From contig CM049318.1 in NCBI GenBank assembly GCA_026874595.1, forward strand, positions 45,306,456-45,370,455: 64,000 bases of DNA, in the 5' to 3' direction. The position numbers and the translations under genes were made by a program. The notes under the pieces were generated by a model, which had not been told where the DNA came from, made no database searches, and saw only the letters and a program-made list of their open reading frames with translations. Positions 11,056-23,272 of this stretch are shown in pieces. The stretch is from Sipunculus nudus (lineage: Eukaryota > Annelida > Sipuncula > Golfingiida > Sipunculidae). Position 1 is the stretch's first letter, and every line of letters begins with the position of its first letter.

Positions 11056-12329
11056 GATCCCTCAAACAGAAGTAGGCGGAGTGGTTGGTCATCGGTAATT
11101 AGGTTATGGGCCACCGTGCCGGGACACGCGTCAGGTGTGAAGTGACTAATTAGCAACAATTACTCTAATCACTATGAACAAACATTCGAACTGCCAATGT
11201 ATCCCCCGCTCAGAATCATACTTGAACACTGTAGACACGAACACCTGCTAGTAACGTTAAACCGATATCACCCTAGAATGACGAAACCTATCGATTACCT
11301 AATAGGCATATTTAGCATAAAATAAGATATTTTTTATTAAAGTTGTTTAAGGACATATCTTTATACTTTAAAACTGTATCCAGACTTAAATATAGTTTAT
11401 AATGTAAAAAAAATCAACGAATCCTGATGTTGGTTGACAGCGTTCCCGCACAAGATCCGAAATGGCTTTTATGTATTATACAGCGCTAAAAGCCATCCAT
11501 TAGCACGTAACATGAATATTAAAACAAGGGTGACTTTTTCACAAAGTGCCGTATTTCCCGGGTAAAATGTTAACGATTTCAGTGAATGTTGACGCTGTTG
11601 GCTGGCTTTCACAGAGATATACACGGAGACACGCACGCTTACAGGACAAACAATACAGCGAAATAATTATACATAAGAAGCGGCGAGTGCCAAGCAATGA
11701 ACAATTTATCGTTTGGTAGTATTCGACTACGTCATGAAACGAAAATATTTTTAAAACCAACTTGTGAATATATTCAAAATATATAGATATATTGAGCATA
11801 AAATAAGACAATAACATCGGTCAAACAGTTTGGCCTATAATCCTTTGCAAGTACGTAAAGTTTACTGAAATAACAAGCGGCTTCTTGCTAAACCACGTCC
11901 ACGACGTTTACCCGTTTAGGATGGCCCTGACGTAATTTTGGGCAGTGACACAGACCTAAACAAAATTCTGCGATCTGCATAATGGATCTGGGGTAAGAAT
12001 ACAGGGGGAAGTGTTTGCAGTAATTAGTGTCAATTAATTATCAAGTGCCGGTAATAAAGATAAGCACAGTCCCGGCTGCCTGACCAACGGCAGATGGGCC
12101 GTGCACCGCCAGTATATAGTTAACCAATAAGCAATTGAATACCCTGTTGGTTCTCGCCGAGCTGATAATGGTCCTGTATACAACCCACGTGGGGTTGACA
12201 TCTGAATTAAAATGCTTATTTTTCCAATGGATACAATAAAATGCCAGAAAAGTGTTTTTTTTTGTGACAAGATAGATATAAAAAAAAACAACTATAAGGT
12301 CACGGTTTTTCACAAAAATGTCATTTTTA
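11056..12329. other. Right interior of TTAA element, no gene
   Basis: Moderately AT-rich. Minus-strand ORFs at 11539-11817 and 12034-12415 are low-complexity or lack motifs and overlap in several frames. No transposase-like DDE motifs were found. Confidence 0.4.
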
Positions 12330-12357
12330 CGATTTTTGACGATCATAAGACCTTTAA

Positions 12358-13090
12358 GTATTCGTATAAAGATTCCTAATGTTTTCCGGACTAAGGTTTG
12401 ACCAAGCTTTGGCATGCGTGTTTGATATATTCCAATGAGGACAAACAGATATAGGTGGTATTTTAAACGAAATTACTAATGGTAAACGATCTGTAAAGTT
12501 TTCAGGTCGTTCATCCTGAACACAAGTTTCATATATAGATTCAGTTAACTCGGTGGTTATCAAATAGTGATCTACATATGATTTTCTGATACCGTCCCTG
12601 AAATAGGTATACCTTGGTCTCTTTCCATGAATCTGTAACTCTACACATATTAAACCACAGCTATCCATCATTTTGTAAAGATGGCAATATATGTTCACCT
12701 CTCGGACCAGCCTCTCCTCCAAACATAGCGTTCATATCACTAATTACACATACACTACCTTTCATTTTTATATCTTCATTTAAGGTTTCTAGTTTATTAA
12801 TCTCTTCACAGAAATTTGCTAACTTTGTTCGTTCCGGTGGCAAATAACCGACACAAAATATATACATCTTCGACCTGTAACATTCAGCTTAACAATTAAC
12901 ACAAAACCGCTCAAAACCAGGTCTGAATGGCACGGTTTCTATTGGGATTTATTCCATATAATGGCAACTCTCGCATGACCCATACATCTGATAGAGTTTT
13001 CGTCCCTTAGATCTGGACTACTCTTCACTGTATATTCATATTTATTACCAAGATATTCTTTTATTCTATACGAGAGAAAGGAGAGACGAA
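12358..13090 (-). pseudogene. LINE endonuclease domain (detached 5' half)
   Basis: Minus-strand frames carry an APE-type endonuclease: GHARVAIIWNKS (about 12975), then YIFCVGYLPPERTKLANFCE (12865-12806). VCVISDMNAMFGG follows, where the usual motif is GDFNA, so the Gly before Asp-Asn is replaced by Ser. Next come YTYFRDGIRKSYVDHYLITT (SxIDYIF-like, about 12610-12550) and DRLPLVISFKIP (SDHxPL-like). Frameshifts and stops separate the parts and the N-terminus is missing. The end (NLYTNT) abuts the TTAA at 12354. Order and strand match the reverse transcriptase at 3785-6466, so both are halves of one non-LTR element. Confidence 0.75.
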
Positions 13091-13104
13091 AAGACAATAT
13101 AGTG

Positions 13105-13107
<3 letters not shown>

Positions 13108-13154
<47 letters not shown>
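13108..13154. repeat. (GA)n microsatellite
   Basis: About 23 GA units with one interruption, just upstream of the truncated endonuclease reading. Confidence 0.9.
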
Positions 13155-14461
13155 TGATGCTTCAGAGGGATATGATAGAAAGAAAGGATAAAGAAGTTAT
13201 TTTCATAAAATCGAATGCATGGTTTGAAAAGTAAAATTTATTATAATACACATTCTTTTAATTAAACAGGGGACTTTAATGTTAGGTGGTTCATGCTAAT
13301 CAACGGAATATTTATCAAAGACCACCGTGCTGTTATTATAGAAGTTACTACATGGCTTAGACAATCGGTGCGGAACGAAACCTAATCACAGTAACTGGTG
13401 AGAAGATGCACTAATATGGTTTCCCTTTGAAACGTCGTTATAAGGGACGTGCAGTTTCTCATTCCTGTTACGGCCCTTGAAGACAGTGATTTTTACATAA
13501 ATTAATTTATGGAGTTAATAAATCTATGTGGAATCTATCTGTCTATCGATCTCTATCCACTAAAATAATAGGCAGTGTAGGATATACGTCCTTAAAGAAG
13601 CATTGCATTTAATAACCAAACGATATTTATGAAAGAAAAATATGTAATATTTGAAATGAATAACTCATATTTTATAGATTGTCCACGTAACCCATCCTTT
13701 CTTTTTCTTTGCAGAAGCCAGATACATCTGCATGGCTTGCAAAAGTGCAAATGTAAAAAGAAGAGTGGTTTTCATGTAAAAAGGGCTGACAATTATAACT
13801 TATAAGTTATTCCAGAGTTATTTCTTAATCATAACAAGTGTTAATAATGCACACGCAATTTTGTATCACAAAGCAAAACAAATCCAAGATTGTTTTGTTT
13901 GTATTAACAACCTGAGTATAAAGGAGAAGATGAATAATTTAAAATAAAAGTAATAAATATTATACGGTAAGATTAAATGGTCTATATGTAGATGAATCGT
14001 TGTAAAAAAATAACCGCATATAAAATGTATTATGTTTATAATATTTTATGTGTTAACTGTACAGTTCATGTGATTTATTATTTAACTTGTTAATGATATT
14101 GAGCGAGAGAGAGAGAGAGGAACTCTCTCGAAAGGTGCTATTGGCGGCTTCACAGACCAGAGACGTATATATATGTTAATTAATTAACCAAACCGCGTAA
14201 TGAAAAACGTGGGCACCACTGCTATCACACCGTTTGCAAACTCTCCACACACAACGCATATAATACCTGCACACTGCACCACTATACATACGTGTACGTG
14301 TGTAATTTTTTTTTTAATTTATGTTTCTCATCTCTTATTTACCAGATCGATTCTCCGCACCAATCCTTACCCACCATGCAATTAAAAAACATGTTGACAC
14401 GGGGTCAGTGACAATTTCGACCGTCCCAAAAGTTTAGGAGTTTTATGGAAAACTTGTAGCT
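13155..14461. other. No gene seen
   Basis: AT-rich intergenic DNA. A short (GA)n lies at 14103-14119. No coding or repeat family recognised. Confidence 0.45.
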
Positions 14462-14699
14462 GTTGGAGCCTGTCTGCGGATCTGGCCCATCTGCCGATGG
14501 GCTTGGCCCATATGAGGATCCGTTATTGGGCTGCCTATCTGCAGATGGGCAGCCCAATAACGGATTTGATACCATGCAGTTTCTGGCCCATCTGCAGATG
14601 GGCTTGGCCCAATAACCGATTTTAGTTTTTATTAGTTTAACGATTTTTTTTATTATCTTGGTGACTTTTGTAATCAGACAAACATTTCACAGAACTTAA

Positions 14700-14888
14700 A
14701 TGGATTTGCCTGCTCTTGGGGTGTCCAACACACTTGTTATTTCCTCTGAAGCCAAGCTCAGAGAAGAGGTCAGCAAGTTTTTACGGGTAGTCCCTGTTGA
14801 TAGTCTGTTTAACGTCGCCAAGAACATCCACGAGAGGACCATGCAGGATATCGAAAGACCTTTGCCCATGTTAGTGCTTCATTTATCA
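14700..14888 (+). CDS. Candidate exon inside TIR element (unrecognised)
   Basis: ATG at 14700 opens a frame with coding-like composition (MDLPALGVSNTLVISSEAKL, REEVSKFLRVVPVDSLFN, AKNIHERTMQDIERPLP). A good donor GTAAGG follows at 14889. It predicts a mostly helical, charged peptide. No known domain was recognised and no downstream exon was identified. It lies within the inverted-repeat element, so it may be a captured exon, part of a degenerate transposase, or chance. Confidence 0.3.
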
Positions 14889-16394
14889 TATGTAAGGTGT
14901 ATCCGATATTAAGTTGGTGAACTGGTCATACCTAAATGCGTTTACCCTTAAGTGTTATTATAGTGTTAGTGACAACCAAATTAACTAGAAAGCACTCACA
15001 GAGCACATGCCTCCGCCACCGCCTGTGTACGTACCAATGAAAGTACACTCGGTTATATGACATGAAATAGTATATGGCCTTTAAGACAAAAAGGTACAAC
15101 CCCATCAAAATAGTGTGCCATTTAAACCACTGTATTATCATAATTTATTCAATTTATATAATATAGATTAATTTTACATATATGTTTATTGGTCCGAATC
15201 CAAACAAGGTCTATAAAAAAGTAAGTTTAGAATAGTTCCTACTAAGCTGAGCTAATATTTTATTCGATAACAGTATCCCACACAGACCGAAATTAGTAAT
15301 ATGCAAGTATTAACTACGAATTTTGGTAGTTTTATCGTATAAATTTTATCTCTTCATTATTTATCTTCTGAGTATAAAGTATAATTATATTTATCCAAAA
15401 TGGTTAATAAGGAGTCTTGTCACAATTTTAATTTTATATTTATATTTATATTTTATTTATTAAAACATATTTATATATTAAACATCGTGATGATTGCTTG
15501 TTTCAGAGATCTATTCATTTATCAGTTGTATCTAATAAATTGTTTTATATTAAAAATAAAAATAAACTTTACTGTGACTGTGAAAGATATGAAAAACATA
15601 ACCCTATCGTTTTGTTTAAATTTATTTTGTGGCGTTTTTGCCCTGGCCTTTGCAAAGACACTACTCTCCAGCAATGACCCCTGCAGCCAAAACTACATTT
15701 AACCTCGGCATCATCTCTGTGATAACCTGAAAAAGGGAGTAATGTCCGGCTTCCCTGCTGCTCTCATCACCAGGACGCCAACAATTTTGTACGAATACTA
15801 TAGTAGAGAGCTTATCAATAAGACACTTCTCTAAAAGAAACTGTATCAAGATGTGTTATTGTGATGAAAGTGCATGATTGTGATTGACTGTGAGATCAAA
15901 TGACTCATGACAGAGTGTAATTGCTACATATATTACACTATTCCATTGTCAAAATGTATGTAGTATAACCTTGATATATATGTGGATATTAAAAATGAAT
16001 ATGAGAAACAGATTTGTACCACATAAATTTCTATTTAGTAAATTGTATGTACCGTGGAAGTCGCAACTATGTGGTAATGTAAATGAGATTTTTTCGCAAC
16101 AGCTGTAATTACTCTTGGGTAAAAAGTGAACCTTATTAAACTCTTAACATCACACGAATGCAATGTAGACTAATTAAGAATTGTGTGTAAAAAGTGATTT
16201 AAAAGGGTATTGTAACACTGCATGCATATCTATGTAGTTTTCTATGCACATCTATGTAATTTTGATGATAAAATTATTGATGTAAGGCTGTGATAATAAT
16301 TTATGTTTCAATTAACACATTAAGTTCTGAGAAATGTTTGTCTGAGTACAAAAGTCATCAAGATAATAAAATAATAACGTATTACTTACAAAAA
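14889..16394. other. Interior of TIR element, AT-rich
   Basis: Mostly AT-rich. About 15640-15850 is more balanced and open on both strands (63 codons on -, part of 100 codons on +), without known motifs. Confidence 0.4.
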
Positions 16395-16558
16395 TTAAAA
16401 TCGGTTATTAGGCCAAGCCCATCTGCAGATGGGCCAGATAGTGCATGGTATCAAATCCGTCATTGGGCTGCCCATCTGCAGATGGGCAGCCAAATAACGG
16501 ATCCTCATATGGGCCAAGCCCATCGGCAGATGGGCCAGATCCGCAAACGGGCTCCAAC

Positions 16559-17142
16559 ATATACATAGAAACAATACATTTGCCACGGGACTTGTGTACG
16601 TTTCACTTATCAGCTGTAGCAGCCGTGCAAACATCGTATAAGACACCTGGTATCAACTGCTAGCTGTTTGTCGATTGTATATATGGTGCTACGACATGAT
16701 ATATTTTATTTTGTGAAACAGACAGTTCTTCATTTTATAATACAGATTTACTACACAAGAGGATCTGGAATCAAAACAGATGTACCCAAGAACACACAAA
16801 CAATTAATCAAAAATGTATTCTTGATGTACACCAGCTACTAGCTATCAAAACCAAAAAGAACAGTACCCCAGTCATTTTGTTGCGTGTGTATATGAGAGA
16901 GAACTGTGTGATGTGTTCACTAACTCTATATCACAGAAGCCCAAAATATATTATTCAGGTACTATAGGTGCACACATATGCTAATGCTTTTTTGACTGTA
17001 GCACATTTTTAACAAGTGCCCACTTACTTTGATAAATATTCTAAGACTTTTTCATATTATCAATTAAACTGTTTCCTTTCATTATGGACATCACAGAACA
17101 CCTACTATATATATATGTGTGTGTGTGTGTGTGTATGTGTGA
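16559..17142. other. No gene seen
   Basis: A 99-codon ORF (16668-16967) has no motif and AT-driven composition. A (TA)n(TG)n tract occupies about 17106-17134. Confidence 0.4.
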
Positions 17143-17385
17143 ACCTCTAGAACCTTTTGTGAACAAATGGTTCCAGGAGGAAACCTTCCTTAGGGTTCCT
17201 AGAAGCACCCATTATCAGGGTTACATAGAGAACCCTTAGGGTTCCCCAAAGAATCCCTGGAGAGGGTTCCTTGGAGAACCCTGACCAGAAGGTTCTACAT
17301 GGAACCTCTAAGGCTTCCCCACTGGCTTCAGTCTAAAGAACCCTTAAGGGTTATACATGTAACCCTTTTTTCTTAGAGTGCATCA
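17143..17385 (-). repeat. GGTTC/GAACC palindrome-array repeat, copy 1
   Basis: Dense alternation of GGTTCC/GGAACC and GGGTT/AACCC half-sites (for example GAACCCTTAGGGTTCC). It ends CTTAGAGTGC at about 17385; in inverse orientation it starts GCACTCTAAGAAAAAAGGG. The same family is seen at 53322 and 57526. No coding capacity. Confidence 0.7.
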
Positions 17386-17660
17386 CATATTATTATCCCT
17401 ATATGTTTACATTGCAAACTATAGATAAAGACCATAATAGTTATTCCTCTCCATAAATACATATAGAACATAAATGTCACAGATACCTGACTTCAATGTT
17501 CTAACCATTAATTTCACAATTTATGATTGTACAATGTATATGTTCATTTTGCGCGGAGAAGGTCGATCTTATTTTCTACTGCTCCACCACAGTTGGCAAA
17601 TAGGTGTATCTCACTGCAGTTATCTTCAGTCATGTAACTTTATGTCAGGGGAATTATCCT
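17386..17660. other. Spacer
   Basis: AT-rich sequence between the two palindrome-array repeats; an ORF at 17474-17827 runs into the AAACATGTTT repeat and is not credible. Confidence 0.35.
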
Positions 17661-17862
17661 GGCCCACTCTAAAAAATGACGTTTCACAGATATTTTACAT
17701 GATGTTTAGCATGTTTTGTATGCAAACATGTTTCAATTTTAAACATGTTTCAAAACATGTTTCACCGTTTTTTTTTTCAAATCTGGGTCCATTGAAACAT
17801 CATGATGCTATGTCGTTACATGTGTGAAACATGTGTAACACATGTTTTAAGACATGTCTAGC
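17661..17862 (+). repeat. AAACATGTTT palindrome-array repeat, copy 1
   Basis: Begins CCCACTCTAAAAAATGACG, then carries many copies of the palindrome AAACATGTTT or ACATGT cores. It is related to 25640-26376, whose right end is the inverse terminus (TTTTTAGAGTGGG). Confidence 0.65.
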
Positions 17863-19139
17863 GCGGGAAATTACATTTTACTTGTTTTAATCGCCGTTAT
17901 TTTTTGCCACTGATCACATGACCGGATATTCTCCCAATTCGTATGATAAACTGATTGCCAGTGATCGCGAGAAAGATGAAAACTTCCGAGAAAACGGAAC
18001 GTGATTTTGAGCAATTACCAGGTCCACCTTTGATGATATTCAGTCTTGGGCGCAGAGAAGGTTTCCTGTAGCAACCCAAAATATAATTTGCCAGAAATTA
18101 AAAGGTGAGTCAAACGTTAAGTTTGTGAACAGTATATATATTCATAATATCGCTCATAGAGATACAAATATTCATGCTTTATATAAAGTACAACGACATT
18201 TTACCTTCACAAGAATAAATATGCAATGTAAAGTACAAACCACCATTCAAATACAGTAATGTCACTTCGTATACAAGGGTATGTACATGATTTTGGAAAG
18301 GTGGGTGGGTAGGGGGGATCTAACCTCGGGGGGACTTCCAAAATAAAAGTCCTTACTTTTCAAAAGCTGATGGGATACAGTTATAATTCACTGGTACTGG
18401 TTGTAATTGTAAAGGGGGGGGGGGGGGTTTCTTGACCCCTTGGAGCCCCCAACCCCACAATGCCGCGCCCCTGAATATAAGACTTTCCAGTGCACTTATT
18501 CCATGTGAGTCCAGAACACAAGTAAGTAGTAGCGTCAATTTATCTTCGGGGGGGGGGGGGGGGGGGGCCTCCCCTCATTATTGATGCCCCTGCAAGTAAG
18601 TACATTTAAGAGGGGGCAATCAAGCAAGCAGGAATGTTAATCACTGTAGCAGTCTTTGAAATTTGGAGTGTTTTTTTATTTTAAAAAAATTGATTTAAAA
18701 TAGACATGTTGTTTTTATATTTTTTTAAAGTAAATCAAGTGGTCATTAGCAGCTTTTTATTAGAAACTACTGTACAAAATTCAGTTTGGTTCAGCATAAC
18801 CATGACCCATCTTTGGGTGCATTGTGGACCCAAGTTTACATGTATAGGCTGCTGAGTAGGTAAGATATTTATTTATCAAATGTGATGCAAGAAGTAGGCT
18901 GTGCAAAGATAATTTTGTTAAATTTTTCAAGGCAGTTTACTGAAACCTTGAATTTGAAGATGAATAAGGAAGACATAAGTAATTTGTGACCAGAATGATA
19001 AAATTAGCAAATTCAAAACCTGTAATTATGTGCAATATCATATTTTTGTAGATTAAAATCTGCAGCATGTTCAAAAAGTACCTCATGGGCACATCATAAA
19101 CAAAATGGTAATTTATGCATCTTATCAATGCTGAATGTG
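17863..19139. other. No gene seen; two long G runs
   Basis: G14 at 18414-18427 and G20 at 18548-18567 sit in a short GC-rich patch (18300-18600); the rest is AT-rich. The ORF at 17897-18079 has no recognised domain. Confidence 0.45.
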
Positions 19140-19800
19140 TGCACATGGGTGGTTATGGTGGAATAGGTTCCCGAGTAACAAGGCTGGATGTGTGAATGGA
19201 GTCCAGGGTACCAATGCTTGATGTGTGGTGCTTGTGTATTTTGGTCAAGGGTATCAAGGCTGGGTGTGTGTACATTGGTGTTGGTGGAACTGGGTTCAGA
19301 GTACCAAGTCTGGATGTGTGAATACATGACTGGTGGTGAACTTAGGTCCAGGGTACCAAGGCTGGATGAATGGACATGGGTGTTGGTGGAATGGGGTTCA
19401 GGGTACCAAGAATGGATGTGTGCACATTTGTAGTGTTGGGGGAATAGGGTCCAGTGTACCAGTGCTGGATGCATGCATATGGGTGGTGCTTGTGGAATAG
19501 GGTTCAGGATACCAAGTCTGGATGGTTGAAAACATGACTGGTGGTGGTACCAAGGCTGGTTGTGTGCACACGGTGTTGATGGAACTGGGTCTAGGGTATC
19601 AAGGTTGGATGTGTGTACATGGATGTTGGTGGAATGGAGTCCAGGGTACCAAGGCTGGAAGTGTGTACATGGGTGTTGGTGGTGGGACTGCATTGGATAC
19701 CCAGGCTGGGTGGGTAAATATTGGTGGTGGGATGGTTTCCAGGGTACCAAGGTTGGATGTGGGTATATTGGTGGTAATGGTGGTATAGTGGTTCCAGTTT
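19140..19800. repeat. Minisatellite, ~51-bp unit
   Basis: About 12 imperfect units with core CAGGGTACCAAGGCTGGATG followed by a TGTG(N)nACATGGGTGTTGGTGG stretch. Period is about 50-54 bp, close to a multiple of three, so long frames stay open on both strands (218 codons on -). Those ORFs translate the repeat and are not credible genes. Confidence 0.85.
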
Positions 19801-22489
19801 TCCCATGTTAGAGTGAATTTGGGGAGAGAGTGAATATTTAATTTAGTAATTCTTGCTTCACTTTATCCATTTTTTTTTTTATTTTTACACAAGTATGCAA
19901 ATCTTTCCCTCTTGTATAATTTTTGGTAATAGTTGAAGTTTTCTAGTTGAACATATTTGCAGGTAATATATTTTTAATCCTCGATTAAATATAAAGTACA
20001 TGTGATGTTTTATTTTGTTATTGTCAATGCCACTGAATTATTAAATGACAGATGCTTGCAACATATTTTGCTAACCAGCAGCTTAAATTCCTGAGGGGTC
20101 TTTGATTCAATTGTTGTAAACATTCATATTATTCCATTAAAGAGGTATTACTTTTAGAGGCCTTATTCTTATATATCATCATTATGTTACAAGGTGTAAA
20201 CAGTATTTGAATAAAATGTAAGAAGTGGACATTTTCATTTTATAAAAAAAAACCTCCATATAAATAACTGTTATACTGTTATACATTCTTCTTGGACTTG
20301 TGTCAGTATCTAGCTGATGTCAGTGCATTCCATGCAGCTTCATGCATGTTTAAGAACTGTCAGCTGTTTTTCTGACAGTTAATACTATTTCATCTTTTTC
20401 TCAAAACTGACTATGGAAATAACACAATTTAGCTACTGATAAATTGCTACACCTTTTTCAGAAAGATGTCAAAGAAGATTCATTTTGTACACAAGAGGGT
20501 ACATAACCAACACCTGTTTTATCATAGACAATGGAGAAGTGAGGTCAGGTGCTATTTTGAGTGACTCCATGAAAATATGTTTAATTGAGTATGGAAAACC
20601 TCGTACCTACTTCGAAGTACTTCCTCGCACTCTATTCTTAATATAACTAACCCAGCACAATACATGCAACTTCTCAACCCACTTCAGGAAGAGTGTCTTG
20701 AAAATAAAGTGCCCAATAAGGACAAGTCAACTTCTTCCACAGTTTGTGGCTGCATTAAAATAATTTAGTATTTGATTCTTTTGTTACATCCTTAGTGTTC
20801 TAAATATTTTCTAAGAAATCTTTTATGAATTTTACTATTCACATATGTAAAATGTTTCACTCTTATTTATGGTAATTGGATTTTTCCAACTCTTAGAAAT
20901 GTTTGATGAATCACTGTGAACATACAGCAGTTACTTAATCTTGTACAATCTGGCTGATTTATCATGTATTTCATTATTTGTATGAGGCTTCATTCATTTG
21001 CATAAAAATTTGTATTTATGTTAAAGTTCCAAATGTGATGGTACAGGCTATATATGGCAAATATGTAATTTGTAGTATTTAATTGTCATGATTGATTGCA
21101 TAAATGTAACCTTGTAGAGCTTCAAGTATTTACAGATGGAGGCCTAGTTTTAGGTTTCTAATTTTAAATTTATATTAAAGTGATACCAACCAAGGATTCG
21201 GTATTATGAAAATATTAGGTGTTTAATTATGGTGCTTTCAGTATTGCTCTGATAGATTCTTTTGATACACTAATCAGAATAGCAGCTGATGTGCCTCTCA
21301 ACTATGCTGAATTGCTGAGAAATCTTCAGTCATGGAAGACTTTGTTGATGCCAGCCTTTTCTGTATTTTATATTACCCTTTTTAGCTGTAAAAAAATGGC
21401 TATAGTCAGACTGAAGCCAGAAACACTGAAATTAAATATATTGGCATGTCTGAATGATGTAAATGCTCATTCATGATCTGAGATCAGTTTTGCTACCTTC
21501 TAAAACATATAAATATTATACAGTCAGTTTTATATAATTGCGATACTTGCAGTTGTTACACACAGTGCATGCAAAAATTTATAGTATTGGGACATTTAAT
21601 TTGCAGTTTTTTCATGCTAGTAAACCTAAGTTGTTTTCTGCTTCAGGATGTGTTAGGTAAGATTGTAGAAAACTGTCCAACATAAAAAAAAATTTCTAAA
21701 AGGAGTATACTTCATATAAAAAAATTAACACTCGTAAAATATAATGCATGTTTCATGTTTTCTTTTGGAAGAAGAAAGATATTTAATGTTAAGAAAAATT
21801 TGATACACATATGTTCTTATATCTATTGGAAAATTCAAGAGCAACTTTTTAAGAGGTTTTTATCAATTAATTATTCAACTTTACAGTTTTAGCTCACTGA
21901 CTAAGACTCTTTGGCTTTTAAGTTTTTAGAATTAAATGCAAGCTGTAAATTTTCAGTTGTAAATTGTAATAGGTTTAAACTTATTTATTTTATATTAAAG
22001 CTATGAGAGCAGCTACTTTTAGCCATTATTTAAATGTTTCGAATCTGTTTTCTCTTGAATTGTCAACTTAGTTGATTTTTTAAATTAAATTAAATTTCTG
22101 AAATTAAATATTGAAATAAAACTTGCAAATTGGTGTATACATTATAGCATTTCATTCAAATCTCTTAAGCTGGCTGGGCATTACTGAGCATGACACTGGT
22201 GTTTGCAGTCAGGTATATTGAGTAAACATTCATATAATTTCATTTTTAGCTAAACTGGCATATGTTAAACCAGTTTTTAGAAATAATAATTAAGATTTTT
22301 CTTAATCAAATGGATTCTTTCATCACCAATCTTTTTTTCCTTATTGCAATTATTAAATTAAATGTGTATTATTATACTGTAGCTCACCTCCACTTTCCTC
22401 CTTATTGTATATTTAAAAGGGTTTCACACAGTCCAACTGGGTATTTATTACATGCATGTTACAGTCAGAATATGAAATCTTTAATTTAC
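19801..22489. other. No gene seen, AT-rich
   Basis: Long AT-rich non-coding stretch. The ORF at 21219-21476 (85 codons) lacks a recognisable domain. No structural repeat stood out. Confidence 0.45.
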
Positions 22490-22745
22490 AAATGTGTAAT
22501 CATGAGAGGCTCCAGCATCTTTCAGGTTGTCCATAAAATTGTAAAATTGACACCAAACACACCAAATGTGTAAGAAATACAACTTGGTAGAGCATATTAT
22601 GTGTATATTTATATGCTGAACATTTTTAAAATATTAATAAAAAATAAAATATTGCCTCATTTCCATTTACTAGGATTTTATACAAATTTTCTCTTTACCA
22701 ATTCCAGCTGAGCGCCATGACCCACAAGTTCCTTGTTATTCATTG
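22490..22745 (+). mobile_element. 3' end of CAGCTGAGCG-type Helitron-like family
   Basis: CATGAGAGGCTCCAGCATC near 22501 and the terminus AGCTGAGCGCCATGACCCA, then AGTTCCTTGTT, at about 22708-22742. The same pair of landmarks is at 58829 and 58884, and the terminus recurs at 33165 and 38432. The 5' part of this copy was not delimited. Confidence 0.5.
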
Positions 22746-23270
22746 TGCAGCAGATCAGATTAGGTTTGCTAGTTAAATTATTGTTGTAATTCATAGTTAA
22801 TAATATTTGTGTATACAGCTATGGGGAAGACAAAATTGTACCAGTACTGGTACATTCAGTATTGATATGATAAATGAATACATGCAGACAACAGATATTT
22901 AAGTAGATACTAAATAAACCTTATCTTATTGCTGTTAATGTGCATGACTGCATCTATTGTAAAAGAACACTTACAGAAAACTGTGTATTTCAAATATAAT
23001 ATACATGGCCATTTCTGATAAAGGTCTGCACTATGTATTCCACATTTTTATGCCAAGCATTTTTAAACTAACGAAAATTTTGTAGAAGCCATGAACTGCC
23101 ATCAAACTATCAGCATTGCCCATTTTAAATATACTGATATATAAAATTCTTTTTTCATCTTTTGAGATAAGAGTTCCTGCCTTTTATAATTATATGGGAC
23201 CAGTTATGAGTCTTAGACTTATTCATGGTATTTTAAATCACTTTTAATATGTTTCTATACTCACAATAAG
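22746..23270. other. No gene seen
   Basis: AT-rich spacer before the TA-flanked element. Confidence 0.4.
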
Positions 23271-23272
23271 TA

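Larger units (their letters stand above)
6471..12353. mobile_element. 5.9-kb TTAA-flanked insertion splitting the LINE
   Basis: TTAA occurs at 6467-6470 and 12354-12357. Inside these, the left end reads GGTCTAATAATCGTCAAA and the inverse of the right end reads AGGTCTTATGATCGTCAAA, agreeing at 16 of 18 positions after one extra A. The flanks fit the LINE. The right flank encodes the end of the endonuclease region (SPENIRNLYTNT) and the left flank encodes the start of the linker before the reverse transcriptase (LTEKLNMSDEIK). TTAA target duplications are typical of piggyBac and Kolobok superfamilies. No transposase ORF was seen. The interior holds inverted 15-bp arrays, a MITE and microsatellites. 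Confidence 0.65.
14462..16558. mobile_element. 2.1-kb element with ~170-bp palindrome-studded TIRs
   Basis: GTTGGAGCC begins the left end and GGCTCCAAC closes the right end. The first about 170 bp (14462-14632) and last about 165 bp (16395-16558) are inverse copies with few differences. Each end contains three copies of a near-perfect palindrome of the type GCCCATCTGCAGATGGGC, embedded in TTGGCCCAATAAC/GTTATTGGGC blocks. No clear target duplication was seen. The interior is AT-rich with one exon-like ORF (14700-14888). No transposase motif was recognised. Confidence 0.7.

Noticed and set aside
17897-18079. 60-codon - strand ORF
   Set aside because: No motif, no splice signals, isolated.
19094-19750. 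218-residue - strand protein and 81-88-residue + strand proteins
   Set aside because: They translate the minisatellite; both strands and several frames are open together.
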